From Micromonospora chalcea (lineage in GTDB: Bacteria > Actinomycetota > Actinomycetes > Mycobacteriales > Micromonosporaceae): a DNA stretch of 64,000 nt. The stretch covers positions 19,876 through 83,875 of the forward strand of contig NZ_MAGP01000108.1 of assembly GCF_002926165.1 (NCBI RefSeq), in the 5' to 3' direction. Every line of letters begins with the position of its first letter. Position 1 is the stretch's first letter. This document shows positions 27,879-35,857 of this stretch, piece after piece. The notes under the pieces were generated by a model that was given only the letters and a program-made list of their open reading frames with translations, was not told the origin of the DNA and made no database searches. The position numbers and the translations under genes are program-made.

Positions 27879-27952
27879 TGGAGCTGAGGGGATTTGAACC
27901 CCTGACCCCCTCGATGCGAACGAGGTGCGCTACCGGTCTGCGCCACAGCCCC
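27879..27952 (-). tRNA. tRNA-Ala(CGC)
   Basis: The minus strand folds as a 74-base cloverleaf: acceptor GGGGCTG/CAGCTCC with the alanine identity pair G3-U70, discriminator A, anticodon stem CCTCG/CGAGG with loop TTCGCAT (anticodon CGC, reads GCG) and T-loop TTCAAAT. CCA is not encoded. A hairpin (CCCACCC/GGGTGGG) lies in the presumed leader just upstream. Confidence 0.95.
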
Positions 27953-28058
27953 TCCGCCGGCGAACCGGCGTCGGTCCCACCCAGCTTTCACCGGGTGGGC
28001 CGGCGACAAGGCTAACAGGTAGCGCCCCCACGACGCGAACCGCCCCACCGCCCACGTA

Positions 28059-28106
28059 GATCTTGGAAGAAAGCGGCTCCCAGAGCGACCCATTTCTTCC
28101 AAGATC
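28059..28106. repeat. Dispersed inverted repeat, GATCTTGGAAGAAA type
   Basis: Perfect 14-bp arms (GATCTTGGAAGAAA and complement) enclose about 20 bases. Related to the copy at 16567-16616. It lies between the glpR-like gene end and the tRNA-Ala promoter region. Confidence 0.88.
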
Positions 28107-28145
28107 GCCCGCCGCGGGCGACGAAGGCCGCGCCGGGCGAGGGCG

Positions 28146-28922
28146 TCAGGCGCCTCGGCCGGACTGGTAGGGGCGTCCGCGCAGGCCACCCGCCCGCCGG
28201 TAGGACACCGAGCCGCCGCTCGCTGCGGGCGGCAGGTCCGCGGGACGGTCCAGCCCCATCGCCGTACGCCGGACCGCCTCGCGCTGGGCGGCCAGCCGGC
28301 GCTGCGCCTCCCGCCGGGCCGCCGCGCGCCGGGCCTGCTCGCGGCGCACCTCGGCCTGGCGGGCGGCCAGCCAGGCCGCCTCCCGGGCGTCCGCGCGCCG
28401 CCGCCGACGTTCGGCGAGGGCACGCTGCCGCAGGTGTACGACGTACGCCACGAGCAGCGTGCCGGTGACCGAGACGCTGATCCAGAACCCGGGTCCGACA
28501 AGTACCACGCCGCCCAGCTCCACCAGGTTGAGCAGCAGCAGCGCGGCGAGCACCCGGCGCCGGCGGTAGATCGCCGGGGTGTGCCGCCGCCGGGGCGAGT
28601 TCCGTCGGCGGGACTGGGCCGGGACGGCGGAGACGGGCCGGAGCCGGCCGGAACGGCGGCGCAGCGGTGGCGCGGAGACCGGGCGGGCGAGACTACCCGT
28701 GTCGGAGTCTTCACTGAGGGTCACAACGAGGGAGCGCGGCGGGTGCAGCGGCCGTCGCCCGGGCACGGTGCGCCGTCGACGCTGGCGCTGGAGCACCCGC
28801 GCCGTCGACTGCGCCCGCTCCGCCACCAGCCGCTCGGTGGCGTCGTACCGGCGGACCAGCGCCGGAGCGAGGGCGAGCAGACCGGCGGCGGCGAGGACGG
28901 CGAGGAGCACCGACGTGGGCAC
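28146..28922 (-). CDS. GlpR/SepX-like divisome membrane protein
   Basis: The 258-residue product has an N-terminal TM helix (SVLLAVLAAAGLLALAPALV) followed by RRYDATERLVAERAQSTARVLQRQRRR. A long basic cytoplasmic linker leads to two adjacent TM helices (RVLAALLLLNLVELGGVVLV and FWISVSVTGTLLVAYVVHL) and an Arg/Ala-rich helical tail, likely coiled coil. The layout and its place in galU-glp-rimJ order match actinobacterial GlpR (Corynebacterium) and SepX (Streptomyces), which bind the gephyrin-like Glp at the division site. GGGAGG supports the GTG start. The name rests on architecture plus synteny. Confidence 0.78.
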   Translation of the reverse strand: MPTSVLLAVLAAAGLLALAPALVRRYDATERLVAERAQSTARVLQRQRRRRTVPGRRPLHPPRSLVVTLSEDSDTGSLARPVSAPPLRRRSGRLRPVSAVPAQSRRRNSPRRRHTPAIYRRRRVLAALLLLNLVELGGVVLVGPGFWISVSVTGTLLVAYVVHLRQRALAERRRRRADAREAAWLAARQAEVRREQARRAAARREAQRRLAAQREAVRRTAMGLDRPADLPPAASGGSVSYRRAGGLRGRPYQSGRGA

Positions 28923-29097
28923 CCTCACCCCTCCCGTCACCAAAGTTCTCCGGCGAGCGCCGCCCGCCGCAACTTGTTCCGTCGGCCGTCGTTTACGGCG
29001 CACTTCATGCGGGCGGGCAGCGCTTGCCGCAGCTTGCAGTTACTTGAGGTTACGGGCCGTCGACCCAGTTCACAGTGCGCCGCGCCGTGCGGGCGCG

Positions 29098-29739
29098 TCA
29101 GCGGCGGTTGTCACGTACGCGGTGCCACCGCGCCAGCAAGCCGCCCTCGGCGACGACTTCCTCGCCGGTCATCGCGTATCCGATGTGGTCGCGCCACGCG
29201 CCGTCGATGTGCATGTAGCGCACGTGATAGGCCTCCTCGCGGAAGCCGAGCTTCTCCACGACCCGGCGGGACGGCATGTTCTCCGGCCGGATGTTCACCT
29301 CGATCCGGTGCAGGCCACCGGGTCCGAAGGCGTGGTCCACGGCGAGCGCGACAGCGGTCGGGATCACGCCCCGGCCGGCCACCCGGGAGTCCACCCAGTA
29401 GCCCACGTACCCGGAACAGAACGCCCGCCGCACGATGCTGCCGATGTTGACGTGGCCGACCAGCCGCTCGCGGCCGTCCTCCCGCAGGCACACCGCGAAC
29501 GGCATGCCCTCACCGCTGCGCGCGGACTTGCGCTGGTCCGCGTGGACCAGCCGGAACGCCGCCGGCGAGTTGGTCTCGTACCAGCCGCCGGGTACGTGCG
29601 ACTCCCACGGCGCCAGCCACTCGCGGTTCGCGCGCCGGATCTCCGACCAGGCGCCGGCGTCCGAGCGCCGGTACGGCCGCAGCACCACCGGGCCGTCCAC
29701 GAGCACCGCCGGCCACCCCGGAGCCCGCCAGAACCTCAC
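29098..29739 (-). CDS. rimJ: RimJ/RimL-type GNAT acetyltransferase
   Basis: The 213-residue protein follows the RimJ pattern: VVLRPYRRSDAGAWSEIRRANREWLAPWE at the N-terminus, GHVNIGSI near residue 95, the acetyl-CoA loop VDSRVAGRGVIPTAVAL near 116 and HRIEVNIRPENMPSRRVVEKLGF near 145. It probably acetylates a protein N-terminus, such as a ribosomal protein. Its GTG start lies at the edge of a tandem 56-bp repeat that separates it from glp. Synteny galU-glp-rimJ-glpR is as in mycobacteria. Confidence 0.9.
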   Translation of the reverse strand: MRFWRAPGWPAVLVDGPVVLRPYRRSDAGAWSEIRRANREWLAPWESHVPGGWYETNSPAAFRLVHADQRKSARSGEGMPFAVCLREDGRERLVGHVNIGSIVRRAFCSGYVGYWVDSRVAGRGVIPTAVALAVDHAFGPGGLHRIEVNIRPENMPSRRVVEKLGFREEAYHVRYMHIDGAWRDHIGYAMTGEEVVAEGGLLARWHRVRDNRR

Positions 29740-29740
29740 C

Positions 29741-29852
29741 GAGCTTGCCTTTCGCTCGCGACTGCAGGGCTCGCAAGCTCACTCCTCGCGCTCACCGAGC
29801 CGGCCTTTCGCTCGCGACTGCGGGGCTCGCAAGCTCACTCCTCGCGCTCACC
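29741..29852. repeat. Tandem pair of 56-bp dispersed repeat
   Basis: Unit one at 29741-29796 and unit two at 29797-29852 differ at three of 56 positions. Core on the minus strand: GGTGAGCGCGAGGAGTGAGC, followed by TTGCGAGCC and CGCGAGCGAAAGG. The pair separates rimJ from glp; the second unit contains the TGA stop of glp, and the same GGTGAG edge supplies the rimJ GTG start. I recall this motif at many Micromonospora gene starts. Confidence 0.88.
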
Positions 29853-31161
29853 GGCGCCGGTCCAGCAGGAGCACGTCGACGGTGGACCCCGCGGCGGCGG
29901 TGGTGACCCGCTCGCCCAGCACCAGCAGGCCGTTCGCGTCGGACAGGCCGGACAGCGTGTACGGGCCACCGGCGAGCGGCTGCACCGTGTACCCGCCGCC
30001 ACGCCGCTCGGCCACGTGCGCGGGCCGGAACTCGCGCAGCCCCACCGGGGACGAGACCGTCTCCAGCAGGTGCGCGCGGACGCTCGGCCGGAACACCGGC
30101 TCGGCGCCGGCCAGCAGCTGGATCGCCGGGCGGGCCAGCACCTCGAAGCCGATCAGCGCCGCGCCGGGCTCACCGGGAAGACACACCACCGGCACCTCCT
30201 CGGCGCCGACCGTACCGAACCCGAGAGCCGTTCCCGGATAGAGGGCCACCTCTGTGAAGGTGACCGGTCCGGCCCGGCCGCCCTCGCGGCGGGACAGGAT
30301 GCGGCGGACCATGTCGCCCGGGCCGGTGCCGGTCACGGCGGTGGTGATGATCAGGTCGGCCCGCAGCGTCTGGTCGTCCAGCAGGCCGCGCAGCGCCTCC
30401 GGGTCGTCGTCGCAGATCCCCACCCGGTACGCGAGCCCGCCCGCCTCGGCCGCCGCAGCGGTGAGCGCGTGCGAGTTGGTGTCCACCACCTGCCCGGGCT
30501 GGCTGCCCCGGCCCACGTCGACCAGTTCGTCGCCGGTGGCCACGATGACCACGCGCGGACTGGGCCGCACCACGACGTGCCCGATGCCGGTGGCGGCGAA
30601 CACCGCCACCAGCGCCGGTGAGACGTACGCGCCGGCGCGGGCGAGCAGTGTGCCGGCGACCAGTTCCTCCCCGGCGCGGCGCAGCCCGTACCCCCGTTTG
30701 GGGGCGCGGAAGATCTCGACGGCGGCCATGCCCTGGTCGGTCCACTCCACCGGGACGACCACGTCGGCGCCGATCGGCAGCGGCGCGCCCGCCGCGACCG
30801 AGAAGCACGATCCGGGGGTGAGCCGAACCGGCCGCCAGCTCGCCGCGCCCAGGTCACCGACGACGTTGAGCCGGATGCTGCGGCCGCCGGGCATACCGGA
30901 GGGGGCCGGGACGTAGCCCGGCCCCCGACTCCCACCGGAGATGTCCTCCCAGCGCGCGGCGTACCCGTCCACCGCCGCCTGGTCGAAGGCGGGGTACGAG
31001 TGCGGGGCGACCACGTCCTCGGCGAGCACGTTGCCGTACGCCTGGGTCAGGTCGAGGTCGAGTGGAGGCAGCGCGCGTAACCTGCGCAGCACACTGCCCA
31101 GGTAGTCGGCGAGCGGCGTCAACTCGTTCGCGGCCGCCTCGGCGTCGGCCGTCGCGGTCAT
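29848..31161 (-). CDS. glp: Gephyrin-like protein Glp (MoeA-like)
   Basis: The 437-residue protein has MoeA architecture, including PAFDQAAVDGYA near residue 58 and GAPLPIGADVVVPVEWTDQG near 130. Both usual catalytic signatures are degenerate: SGGVSxGDxD is replaced by VTGTGPGDMV, and LPGNPVS by LPGEPGA. In actinobacteria this galU-linked paralogue is the divisome protein Glp, which pairs with the membrane receptor GlpR. The ATG overlaps the galU stop by four bases, so the two are translationally coupled. The stop codon lies within a 56-bp repeat. Molybdopterin synthesis cannot be fully excluded. Confidence 0.87.
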   Translation of the reverse strand: MTATADAEAAANELTPLADYLGSVLRRLRALPPLDLDLTQAYGNVLAEDVVAPHSYPAFDQAAVDGYAARWEDISGGSRGPGYVPAPSGMPGGRSIRLNVVGDLGAASWRPVRLTPGSCFSVAAGAPLPIGADVVVPVEWTDQGMAAVEIFRAPKRGYGLRRAGEELVAGTLLARAGAYVSPALVAVFAATGIGHVVVRPSPRVVIVATGDELVDVGRGSQPGQVVDTNSHALTAAAAEAGGLAYRVGICDDDPEALRGLLDDQTLRADLIITTAVTGTGPGDMVRRILSRREGGRAGPVTFTEVALYPGTALGFGTVGAEEVPVVCLPGEPGAALIGFEVLARPAIQLLAGAEPVFRPSVRAHLLETVSSPVGLREFRPAHVAERRGGGYTVQPLAGGPYTLSGLSDANGLLVLGERVTTAAAGSTVDVLLLDRRR

Positions 31162-32147
31162 GTATCGGCACCGCCGGACGCGTCACGCATGCCGTTGAGG
31201 ACCGCCGCCGTGACCGTCTCGTCGCCGTTGTTGACGAACTCGGCCAGCCACTTGCGGAACTCGGCGCCCAGGTCCTCCCGCTCGGCCGCGATCTGCACCA
31301 CGGTCTGCAGGTAGCCCAGCGGCATGCCGGTGTCGTAGCGGGTGCCCCGGTAGACGATGGCGTGCACCGGCACCCCCTCGGTACGCAGCAGCTCCATCGC
31401 GTCGGTCAGCTGGATCTCGCCTCCGCTGCCCGGGTCGGTACGCCGGATCGCGTCGAAGATCTTCCCCGGGAGCACGTATCGCCCGAGGACCGCCAGGTTG
31501 CTGGGCGCTTCCTCCGGACTGGGCTTCTCCACCATGCCGGTGACCTTGACGACCTCGGCGATGTCGCCGTATTCCGACTCGGCGGGCTCGACCGACGCGA
31601 TGCCGTAGCGGCTGGTCTCGGCCGGGTCGACCTCGAAGAAGGCGAGCACCACGCCACCGGTGCGGGCCTGGAGCTCCAGCATGGCCGGCAGCAGCGGCTC
31701 GGACGGCTTGACGAACTCGTCGCCGAGCAGCACCGCGAAGGGCGCGTCGCCGACGTGCGACTCGGCGTACCCGACGGCGTGGCCGAGGCCGAGCTGCTCC
31801 GGCTGGCGGACCGTGTAGATCGCTGCGAGTTCCTCGGTGCGCTTGACCTCGGCCAGCAGCTCGGGCTTCTTGGCGAGCCGTTCCTCCAGGTCGGGCCGGC
31901 GGTCGAAGTGGTCGACCATCGAGGTCTTGCCGCGACCGGTGATCAGCAGGATGTCGTCGATGCCGGCCTGCGCGGCCTCCTCGACGATGTACTGCAGCAC
32001 CGGCCGGTCGACGACCGGCAGCAGTTCCTTGGGAACCGCCTTGGTGGCCGGCAGGAACCGGGTGGCCAGGCCGGCGGCCGGGATCACGGCCTTGACCGCG
32101 CGGGAGCGACCGCGGGTCGCTGAGGGGTTCGCTGAGTGCTCCGACAT
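31158..32147 (-). CDS. galU: UTP-glucose-1-phosphate uridylyltransferase
   Basis: GalU makes UDP-glucose for envelope polysaccharides, glycolipids and trehalose. The 329-residue product shows KAVIPAAGLATRFLPATKAVPKELLP near residue 19, DRPVLQYIVEEA near 47, the metal-site region LLGDEFV near 140 and the C-terminal LPGKIFDAIRRT. Length is normal. It lies nine bases after the diguanylate cyclase gene and overlaps glp, placing it in the middle of a minus-strand operon. Confidence 0.96.
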   Translation of the reverse strand: MSEHSANPSATRGRSRAVKAVIPAAGLATRFLPATKAVPKELLPVVDRPVLQYIVEEAAQAGIDDILLITGRGKTSMVDHFDRRPDLEERLAKKPELLAEVKRTEELAAIYTVRQPEQLGLGHAVGYAESHVGDAPFAVLLGDEFVKPSEPLLPAMLELQARTGGVVLAFFEVDPAETSRYGIASVEPAESEYGDIAEVVKVTGMVEKPSPEEAPSNLAVLGRYVLPGKIFDAIRRTDPGSGGEIQLTDAMELLRTEGVPVHAIVYRGTRYDTGMPLGYLQTVVQIAAEREDLGAEFRKWLAEFVNNGDETVTAAVLNGMRDASGGADT

Positions 32148-32156
32148 GTCGCGAGA

Positions 32157-34346
32157 CTATCGGCCACGGCTCTGCCGCGGCGGGTGAGGACCGGAAGACG
32201 CGCCGCCCTGGACGGTGCCCGGCGCGTCCGCCGTGCCCGCCTGGGGCAGCCCGTCCGGCGGGCTGACGGTCACGGCCACCACCGGGATCTCCTGGGTGGG
32301 AACCGGATCGGGCGCGGGGTCCAGCCGGTAGCCGTCGCGTCCGGCGGCCTTCGCCGCGTACAGCGCGTCGTCGGCGGCGTCGAGCACCTGCTGGCCGTCG
32401 ACGGCGTGGTCCGGGTAGACGGCGATGCCGATGGAGACGGTCACCGGCACGTGCACCGGTTCGTCGGTGCTTCCCTCGACAGTCACCGGCTGGTCCCGTA
32501 CGACCGCGCCGAGCCGCTCGGCGACGATCGTGGCGCCCCGCGCGTCGGTCTCCGGCAGCAGCACCACGAACTCCTCGCCGCCCTGCCGGAACGCGAGGTC
32601 CACCTCGCGGATCACGCCGCGTACCCGGCGCGCGAACTCGACCAGCACGGCGTCCCCGGCGGCGTGCCCCCAGGTGTCGTTGACGCGCTTGAACCGGTCG
32701 AGGTCGAGCGCGAGCACGCTGAGCATCCGGCCGAACCGGTTCGCCCGCTCCACCTCCCGGCGGATCGACTCGCGCAGGTAGCGGTAGTTCCACAACCCGG
32801 TCAGCGGGTCGGTGAGGGAGAGCCGCTGCGCCTCCTCGTGCACCCGGACGTTCTCCACCGCGACCGCCGCGTGCCCGGCGAACGTCCGCAGCGTCACCAC
32901 GTCGTCGTCGTGGAACTCGGGACCGCCGAGCCGGTCGTAGAGCACGAGCACGCCGAGCGCGGCGCAGGCCGAGCCGGGCGGGTCGCCGTCGGCGGGCGGG
33001 TGGCCGGGACGGTCCGGGCCGCGCGACTCGGCGCCGCCGGGCGTGGCGAACGGCACCGCCACGTACGTCTCGCAGGACGGCTCCCCGGTCGGGGCGTCGG
33101 GTGGGGTCCACCTGCCGCGCAGCGGCTCACCGGTGGCGGCGACCGCGCCGAGCACCCCGGCGCCGACCGCGACCCGCAGCGTCGCCGGGTCGGCCGGGTC
33201 GCTCGTGGGCCAGCGTCCGGTCAGCCCTTCGACGCACCGGCCGACGAGCACGCCCTCGGCGTCGACGAGCAGCACCGCGCCGGCCCGGGCGCCGGTGGCG
33301 GCGATCGCGCTGTCCAGGATCACCCGCAGGATGCGTTGCAGGTCGTGCGTGCTGGCGAGCGTGTCGCCGAGCACGGCGAGGTGGTTGCGCAGCTGGTCCC
33401 GGCTGCTGGTCAGCGCCGCCACGTAACTGCCGGTCTCCCGGGCCATCCGGTTGAACGCGCTGGCCAGCCGCCCGATCTCGTCCCGGCTGCGCACCGGGAC
33501 CCGGGCGCTCAGGTCGCCCTGCGCCACCCGGACCACCGCCCCGGCCAGCTCGCCCAGCGGCCGGGTGGTCACCCGGGCTAGCCGCCACGCGGTCAGCACA
33601 GCCAGCAGGGCGGCCAGCGCCACCGCCGCGATCAGCGCGCCGTACAGGCCGGGTGGGCGCTCGCCGGGAATCGAGAGCACCAGCGGCAGCGGTTGACCGG
33701 GCATCGGGCCCACCCGGCGCACGTACCGGCCGTCGCCCGTCCCGGCCACGCCGTTCCCGCGCGCCTTGCCGGCGGCGGCCAGCACCGCTGCGCGTACCCC
33801 CTGCTCTTCGGTCGTGTGGGTGATCTGCCCGGGGGCGTCGAGGAGGGTGACCGCGACGCCGGTGACGGCGGCGAGCCGCGCCACGAAGGCCCGGTCGACG
33901 GGCTGCGCGGCGGCGACCGCGCCGAGGTCGGCGCCGGCCGGGTCGCGCAGCCGCACCTGGGCGGAGAGCGCGCCGATCGGGGTGGCGGGGGCGCCGGCGC
34001 AGTCCTGCCAGCGCCCGGGAGGACCGCCCGCCGTGGCGTAGCTGGTGCGGCCGGCGGCGTCGGCGATCAGCACGCCGGCGGCGAGCCCCCGGCCGACCAC
34101 CTGGTCGGCCGCACGCGGCCGGGCGACCGGGTCGGCCACCAGCGCGGCCGCGTCGGCCGCCGCGCGCAGTTGCTGGCAGAGCGCGTCGATCGAGGTACGC
34201 ACACCGGCCGCGGCCAGACCCAGTCGCTCGGTGGCGCGGCTCCGGTCGACGGCGCTCAACGTCGCCCCGACGAAGAGCGCGCCGAGCAGGACGGGGCCGA
34301 GCACCACCGCGAGGAAGGCTGCCGTCAACCGCCCGCGTAGCGTCAA
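32157..34346 (-). CDS. Membrane diguanylate cyclase, sensor-HAMP-GAF-GGDEF
   Basis: The 729-residue protein has a TM helix (AAFLAVVLGPVLLGALFVGA), an extracellular sensor region to about residue 225, a second TM helix, a HAMP domain (WRLARVTTRPLGELAGAVVRVAQGDL near 250), a GAF-like domain and a C-terminal GGDEF domain. The active site reads RQGGEEF, and the inhibitory I-site RxxD (REVD) lies five residues before it, so an active, feedback-controlled cyclase is expected. The start codon is TTG with a GGGGGGAAG tract just upstream. It heads the galU-glp operon. Confidence 0.92.
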   Translation of the reverse strand: MTLRGRLTAAFLAVVLGPVLLGALFVGATLSAVDRSRATERLGLAAAGVRTSIDALCQQLRAAADAAALVADPVARPRAADQVVGRGLAAGVLIADAAGRTSYATAGGPPGRWQDCAGAPATPIGALSAQVRLRDPAGADLGAVAAAQPVDRAFVARLAAVTGVAVTLLDAPGQITHTTEEQGVRAAVLAAAGKARGNGVAGTGDGRYVRRVGPMPGQPLPLVLSIPGERPPGLYGALIAAVALAALLAVLTAWRLARVTTRPLGELAGAVVRVAQGDLSARVPVRSRDEIGRLASAFNRMARETGSYVAALTSSRDQLRNHLAVLGDTLASTHDLQRILRVILDSAIAATGARAGAVLLVDAEGVLVGRCVEGLTGRWPTSDPADPATLRVAVGAGVLGAVAATGEPLRGRWTPPDAPTGEPSCETYVAVPFATPGGAESRGPDRPGHPPADGDPPGSACAALGVLVLYDRLGGPEFHDDDVVTLRTFAGHAAVAVENVRVHEEAQRLSLTDPLTGLWNYRYLRESIRREVERANRFGRMLSVLALDLDRFKRVNDTWGHAAGDAVLVEFARRVRGVIREVDLAFRQGGEEFVVLLPETDARGATIVAERLGAVVRDQPVTVEGSTDEPVHVPVTVSIGIAVYPDHAVDGQQVLDAADDALYAAKAAGRDGYRLDPAPDPVPTQEIPVVAVTVSPPDGLPQAGTADAPGTVQGGASSGPHPPRQSRGR

Positions 34347-34429
34347 GCTTCCCCCCGGAAGTTCCGCGCCCCTTGGTGCGATGCTGACACAGAGCGACCA
34401 TTAGGCAAGCGTTGCGTCAGGAGTGTTGC

Positions 34430-35077
34430 GTGCCGGAATTTTCGGATGAAGCGCACGATGCGAAGCAGAAGATGCGCGTCGCGCTGCTCGCCGCCCGCCG
34501 GTCGCTGTCCGCGCCCGAGCGCGCGGTCGCGGCGGCCGCCGTCCAGGCCGAGCTGGTGACCCTGGTACGCCGGCTGCGACCGGCCAGGATGAGCGCGTAC
34601 GTGCCGGTCGCCTCCGAGCCCGGCGGGGACGACCTGCCCGAGGTGCTGCGGGCCGCGCTGCCGCCCGACGCCGAGCTGCTGCTGCCGGTGCTCTGCGACG
34701 ACCAGGACCTGGACTGGGCCCCCTACACCGGGCGGGAGTCGCTGCGCGCCGCCGGCCGGGGCATGCGCGAGCCGACCGCGTCGACCCGGGGCCGCGCCGC
34801 AGTGGCCGCGGCGGGACTCGTAGTGGTGCCGGCGGTAGCGGTGGACCGCCGGGGCATCCGGCTGGGCCGCGGCGGCGGCTCGTACGACCGGGCGCTCGCC
34901 CGGGTGCCCGCCACCGTGCCGACGGTGGCTCTCCTGCACGACGGCGAGCTGGTCGAGGCGGTCCCCGCCCAGCCGCACGACCGCCCGGTGCACTGTGTGA
35001 TCACTCCGGCGGACGGGTTGGTGGCCGTCCCGGGTGTGGGCCCGGGCGCTTCCGCTGGACGAACCCGGGGGTCATGA
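34430..35077 (+). CDS. 5-formyltetrahydrofolate cyclo-ligase
   Basis: The enzyme converts 5-formyl-THF to 5,10-methenyl-THF with ATP. The 215-residue product has KQKMRVALLAARRSLSAPER at the N-terminus, VPVASEPGGDDLPEVL near 60 and the substrate/ATP signature DRRGIRLGRGGGSYDRAL near residue 140. AGGAG lies six bases before the GTG, which is preferred over an in-frame start 18 bases earlier. It is divergent from the cyclase gene. Adjacency to galU and to the Ruc-like gene matches mycobacteria. Confidence 0.94.
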   Translation: MPEFSDEAHDAKQKMRVALLAARRSLSAPERAVAAAAVQAELVTLVRRLRPARMSAYVPVASEPGGDDLPEVLRAALPPDAELLLPVLCDDQDLDWAPYTGRESLRAAGRGMREPTASTRGRAAVAAAGLVVVPAVAVDRRGIRLGRGGGSYDRALARVPATVPTVALLHDGELVEAVPAQPHDRPVHCVITPADGLVAVPGVGPGASAGRTRGS

Positions 35078-35084
35078 CGCACCA

Positions 35085-35111
35085 TTGGCACTCGAATACC
35101 ACGAGTGCCAA
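35085..35111 (+). promoter_or_regulatory. CIRCE element (HrcA operator)
   Basis: TTGGCACTC, nine bases, GAGTGCCAA: a perfect inverted repeat with the arms, spacer and near-consensus sequence of CIRCE (TTAGCACTC-N9-GAGTGCTAA). It starts eight bases after the cyclo-ligase stop and ends 28 bases before the Ruc-like GTG. Confidence 0.92.
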
Positions 35112-35139
35112 CAGGCCGTGCCAAGATCCGGAGGAGAAC

Positions 35140-35517
35140 GTGCCCACGTACCAGTACGCCTGCACCGCGTGCGGCCACCAGCTCGAGGCGGTGCAGTCCT
35201 TCTCGGACGACCCGCTGACCGAGTGCCCGGCGTGTGAGGGGCGGCTGCGAAAGCTCTTCAACTCGGTGGGCATCGTGTTCAAGGGCTCCGGCTTCTACCG
35301 CACGGACTCCCGTACGTCCGGGTCCGACAACGGGAGCAGCGCCGCGAACAAGCCGGCCAAGTCCGAGTCGTCCTCGTCGTCCGGTTCGACGTCGTCTGGT
35401 TCGTCCTCGTCCTCCTCATCGGGGTCGTCCGGTTCCGGCCCTGGTTCGGGTTCCGGCTCTGGTTCGGGTTCCGGGTCGACGGCGAGCAAGGCGCCGGCGG
35501 CGTCCAGTTCCTCCTGA
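35140..35517 (+). CDS. Ruc-like zinc-ribbon protein with Ser-rich tail (FmdB family)
   Basis: The 125-residue protein has an FmdB-type zinc ribbon (PTYQYACTACGHQLE and TECPACEGRLRK, four Cys), FNSVGIVFKGSGFY near residue 45 and then about 70 residues of almost pure Ser/Gly/Pro. This is the design of mycobacterial Rv0991c/Ruc, a redox-controlled chaperone with disordered C-terminus that belongs to the HrcA heat-shock regulon. The CIRCE site upstream agrees. GGAGGAG precedes the GTG by three to five bases; an upstream ATG in frame would place the operator inside the coding region. Confidence 0.87.
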   Translation: MPTYQYACTACGHQLEAVQSFSDDPLTECPACEGRLRKLFNSVGIVFKGSGFYRTDSRTSGSDNGSSAANKPAKSESSSSSGSTSSGSSSSSSSGSSGSGPGSGSGSGSGSGSTASKAPAASSSS

Positions 35518-35857
35518 CCAACGCTTTCGCGCTCGTGGCCGTCCCGTTCGGGGGCGGCCACGTTGCGTATGGCCGCCCCGCACGATGGAGCGCCCGCTCC
35601 CGACCACTCGCGCGCTGCTCACCACCTCGGCGAGGTTGCTGCATCAGCTCGCCCGGATAGCGCCACTTCCCCGAACTGGCGGCCCCGGCCACTCCGGATG
35701 TGACCACCTCCCCGAAGTGGTGGCGCCGGACCCCGCCCGGGCAGCGGTTGTGCACAGGACGGCGGGTTATCCACAGGGGCAAGCGGTGGGGCCGCGGGCG
35801 ACGATGGCTCGGCCCTAGCCTGCGGGTCGGATGGTTGGCCGACGGTGGGAGGCAGCG
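35518..35857. other. Intergenic region with two palindromes and two DnaA-box-like sites
   Basis: No gene that I can support lies here. Two related imperfect palindromes, CGCCACTTCCCCGAACTGGCG and its variant ACCACCTCCCCGAAGTGGT, centre near 35672 and 35712. TTGTGCACA (35748-35756) and TTATCCACA (35767-35775) are direct repeats, both followed by GG. A TAGCCT -10-like box is at 35816-35821. Confidence 0.5.

Noticed and set aside
27879..27952. Attachment site of an integrated element at tRNA-Ala
   Set aside because: No integrase, no duplicated tRNA 3' end and no foreign gene block next to it.
29848..31161. Molybdopterin molybdenumtransferase MoeA
   Set aside because: Family fold is right, but SGGVSxGDxD and LPGNPVS motifs are lost and synteny points to the divisome protein Glp.
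35748..35775. Chromosomal replication origin from two DnaA-box-like sites
   Set aside because: Only two boxes, no AT-rich unwinding region, and no dnaA, dnaN or gyrB nearby.
35234..35818. 194-codon plus-strand frame after the Ruc-like gene
   Set aside because: Shifted frame over the Ser-rich tail and the intergenic palindromes; no start signal of its own.
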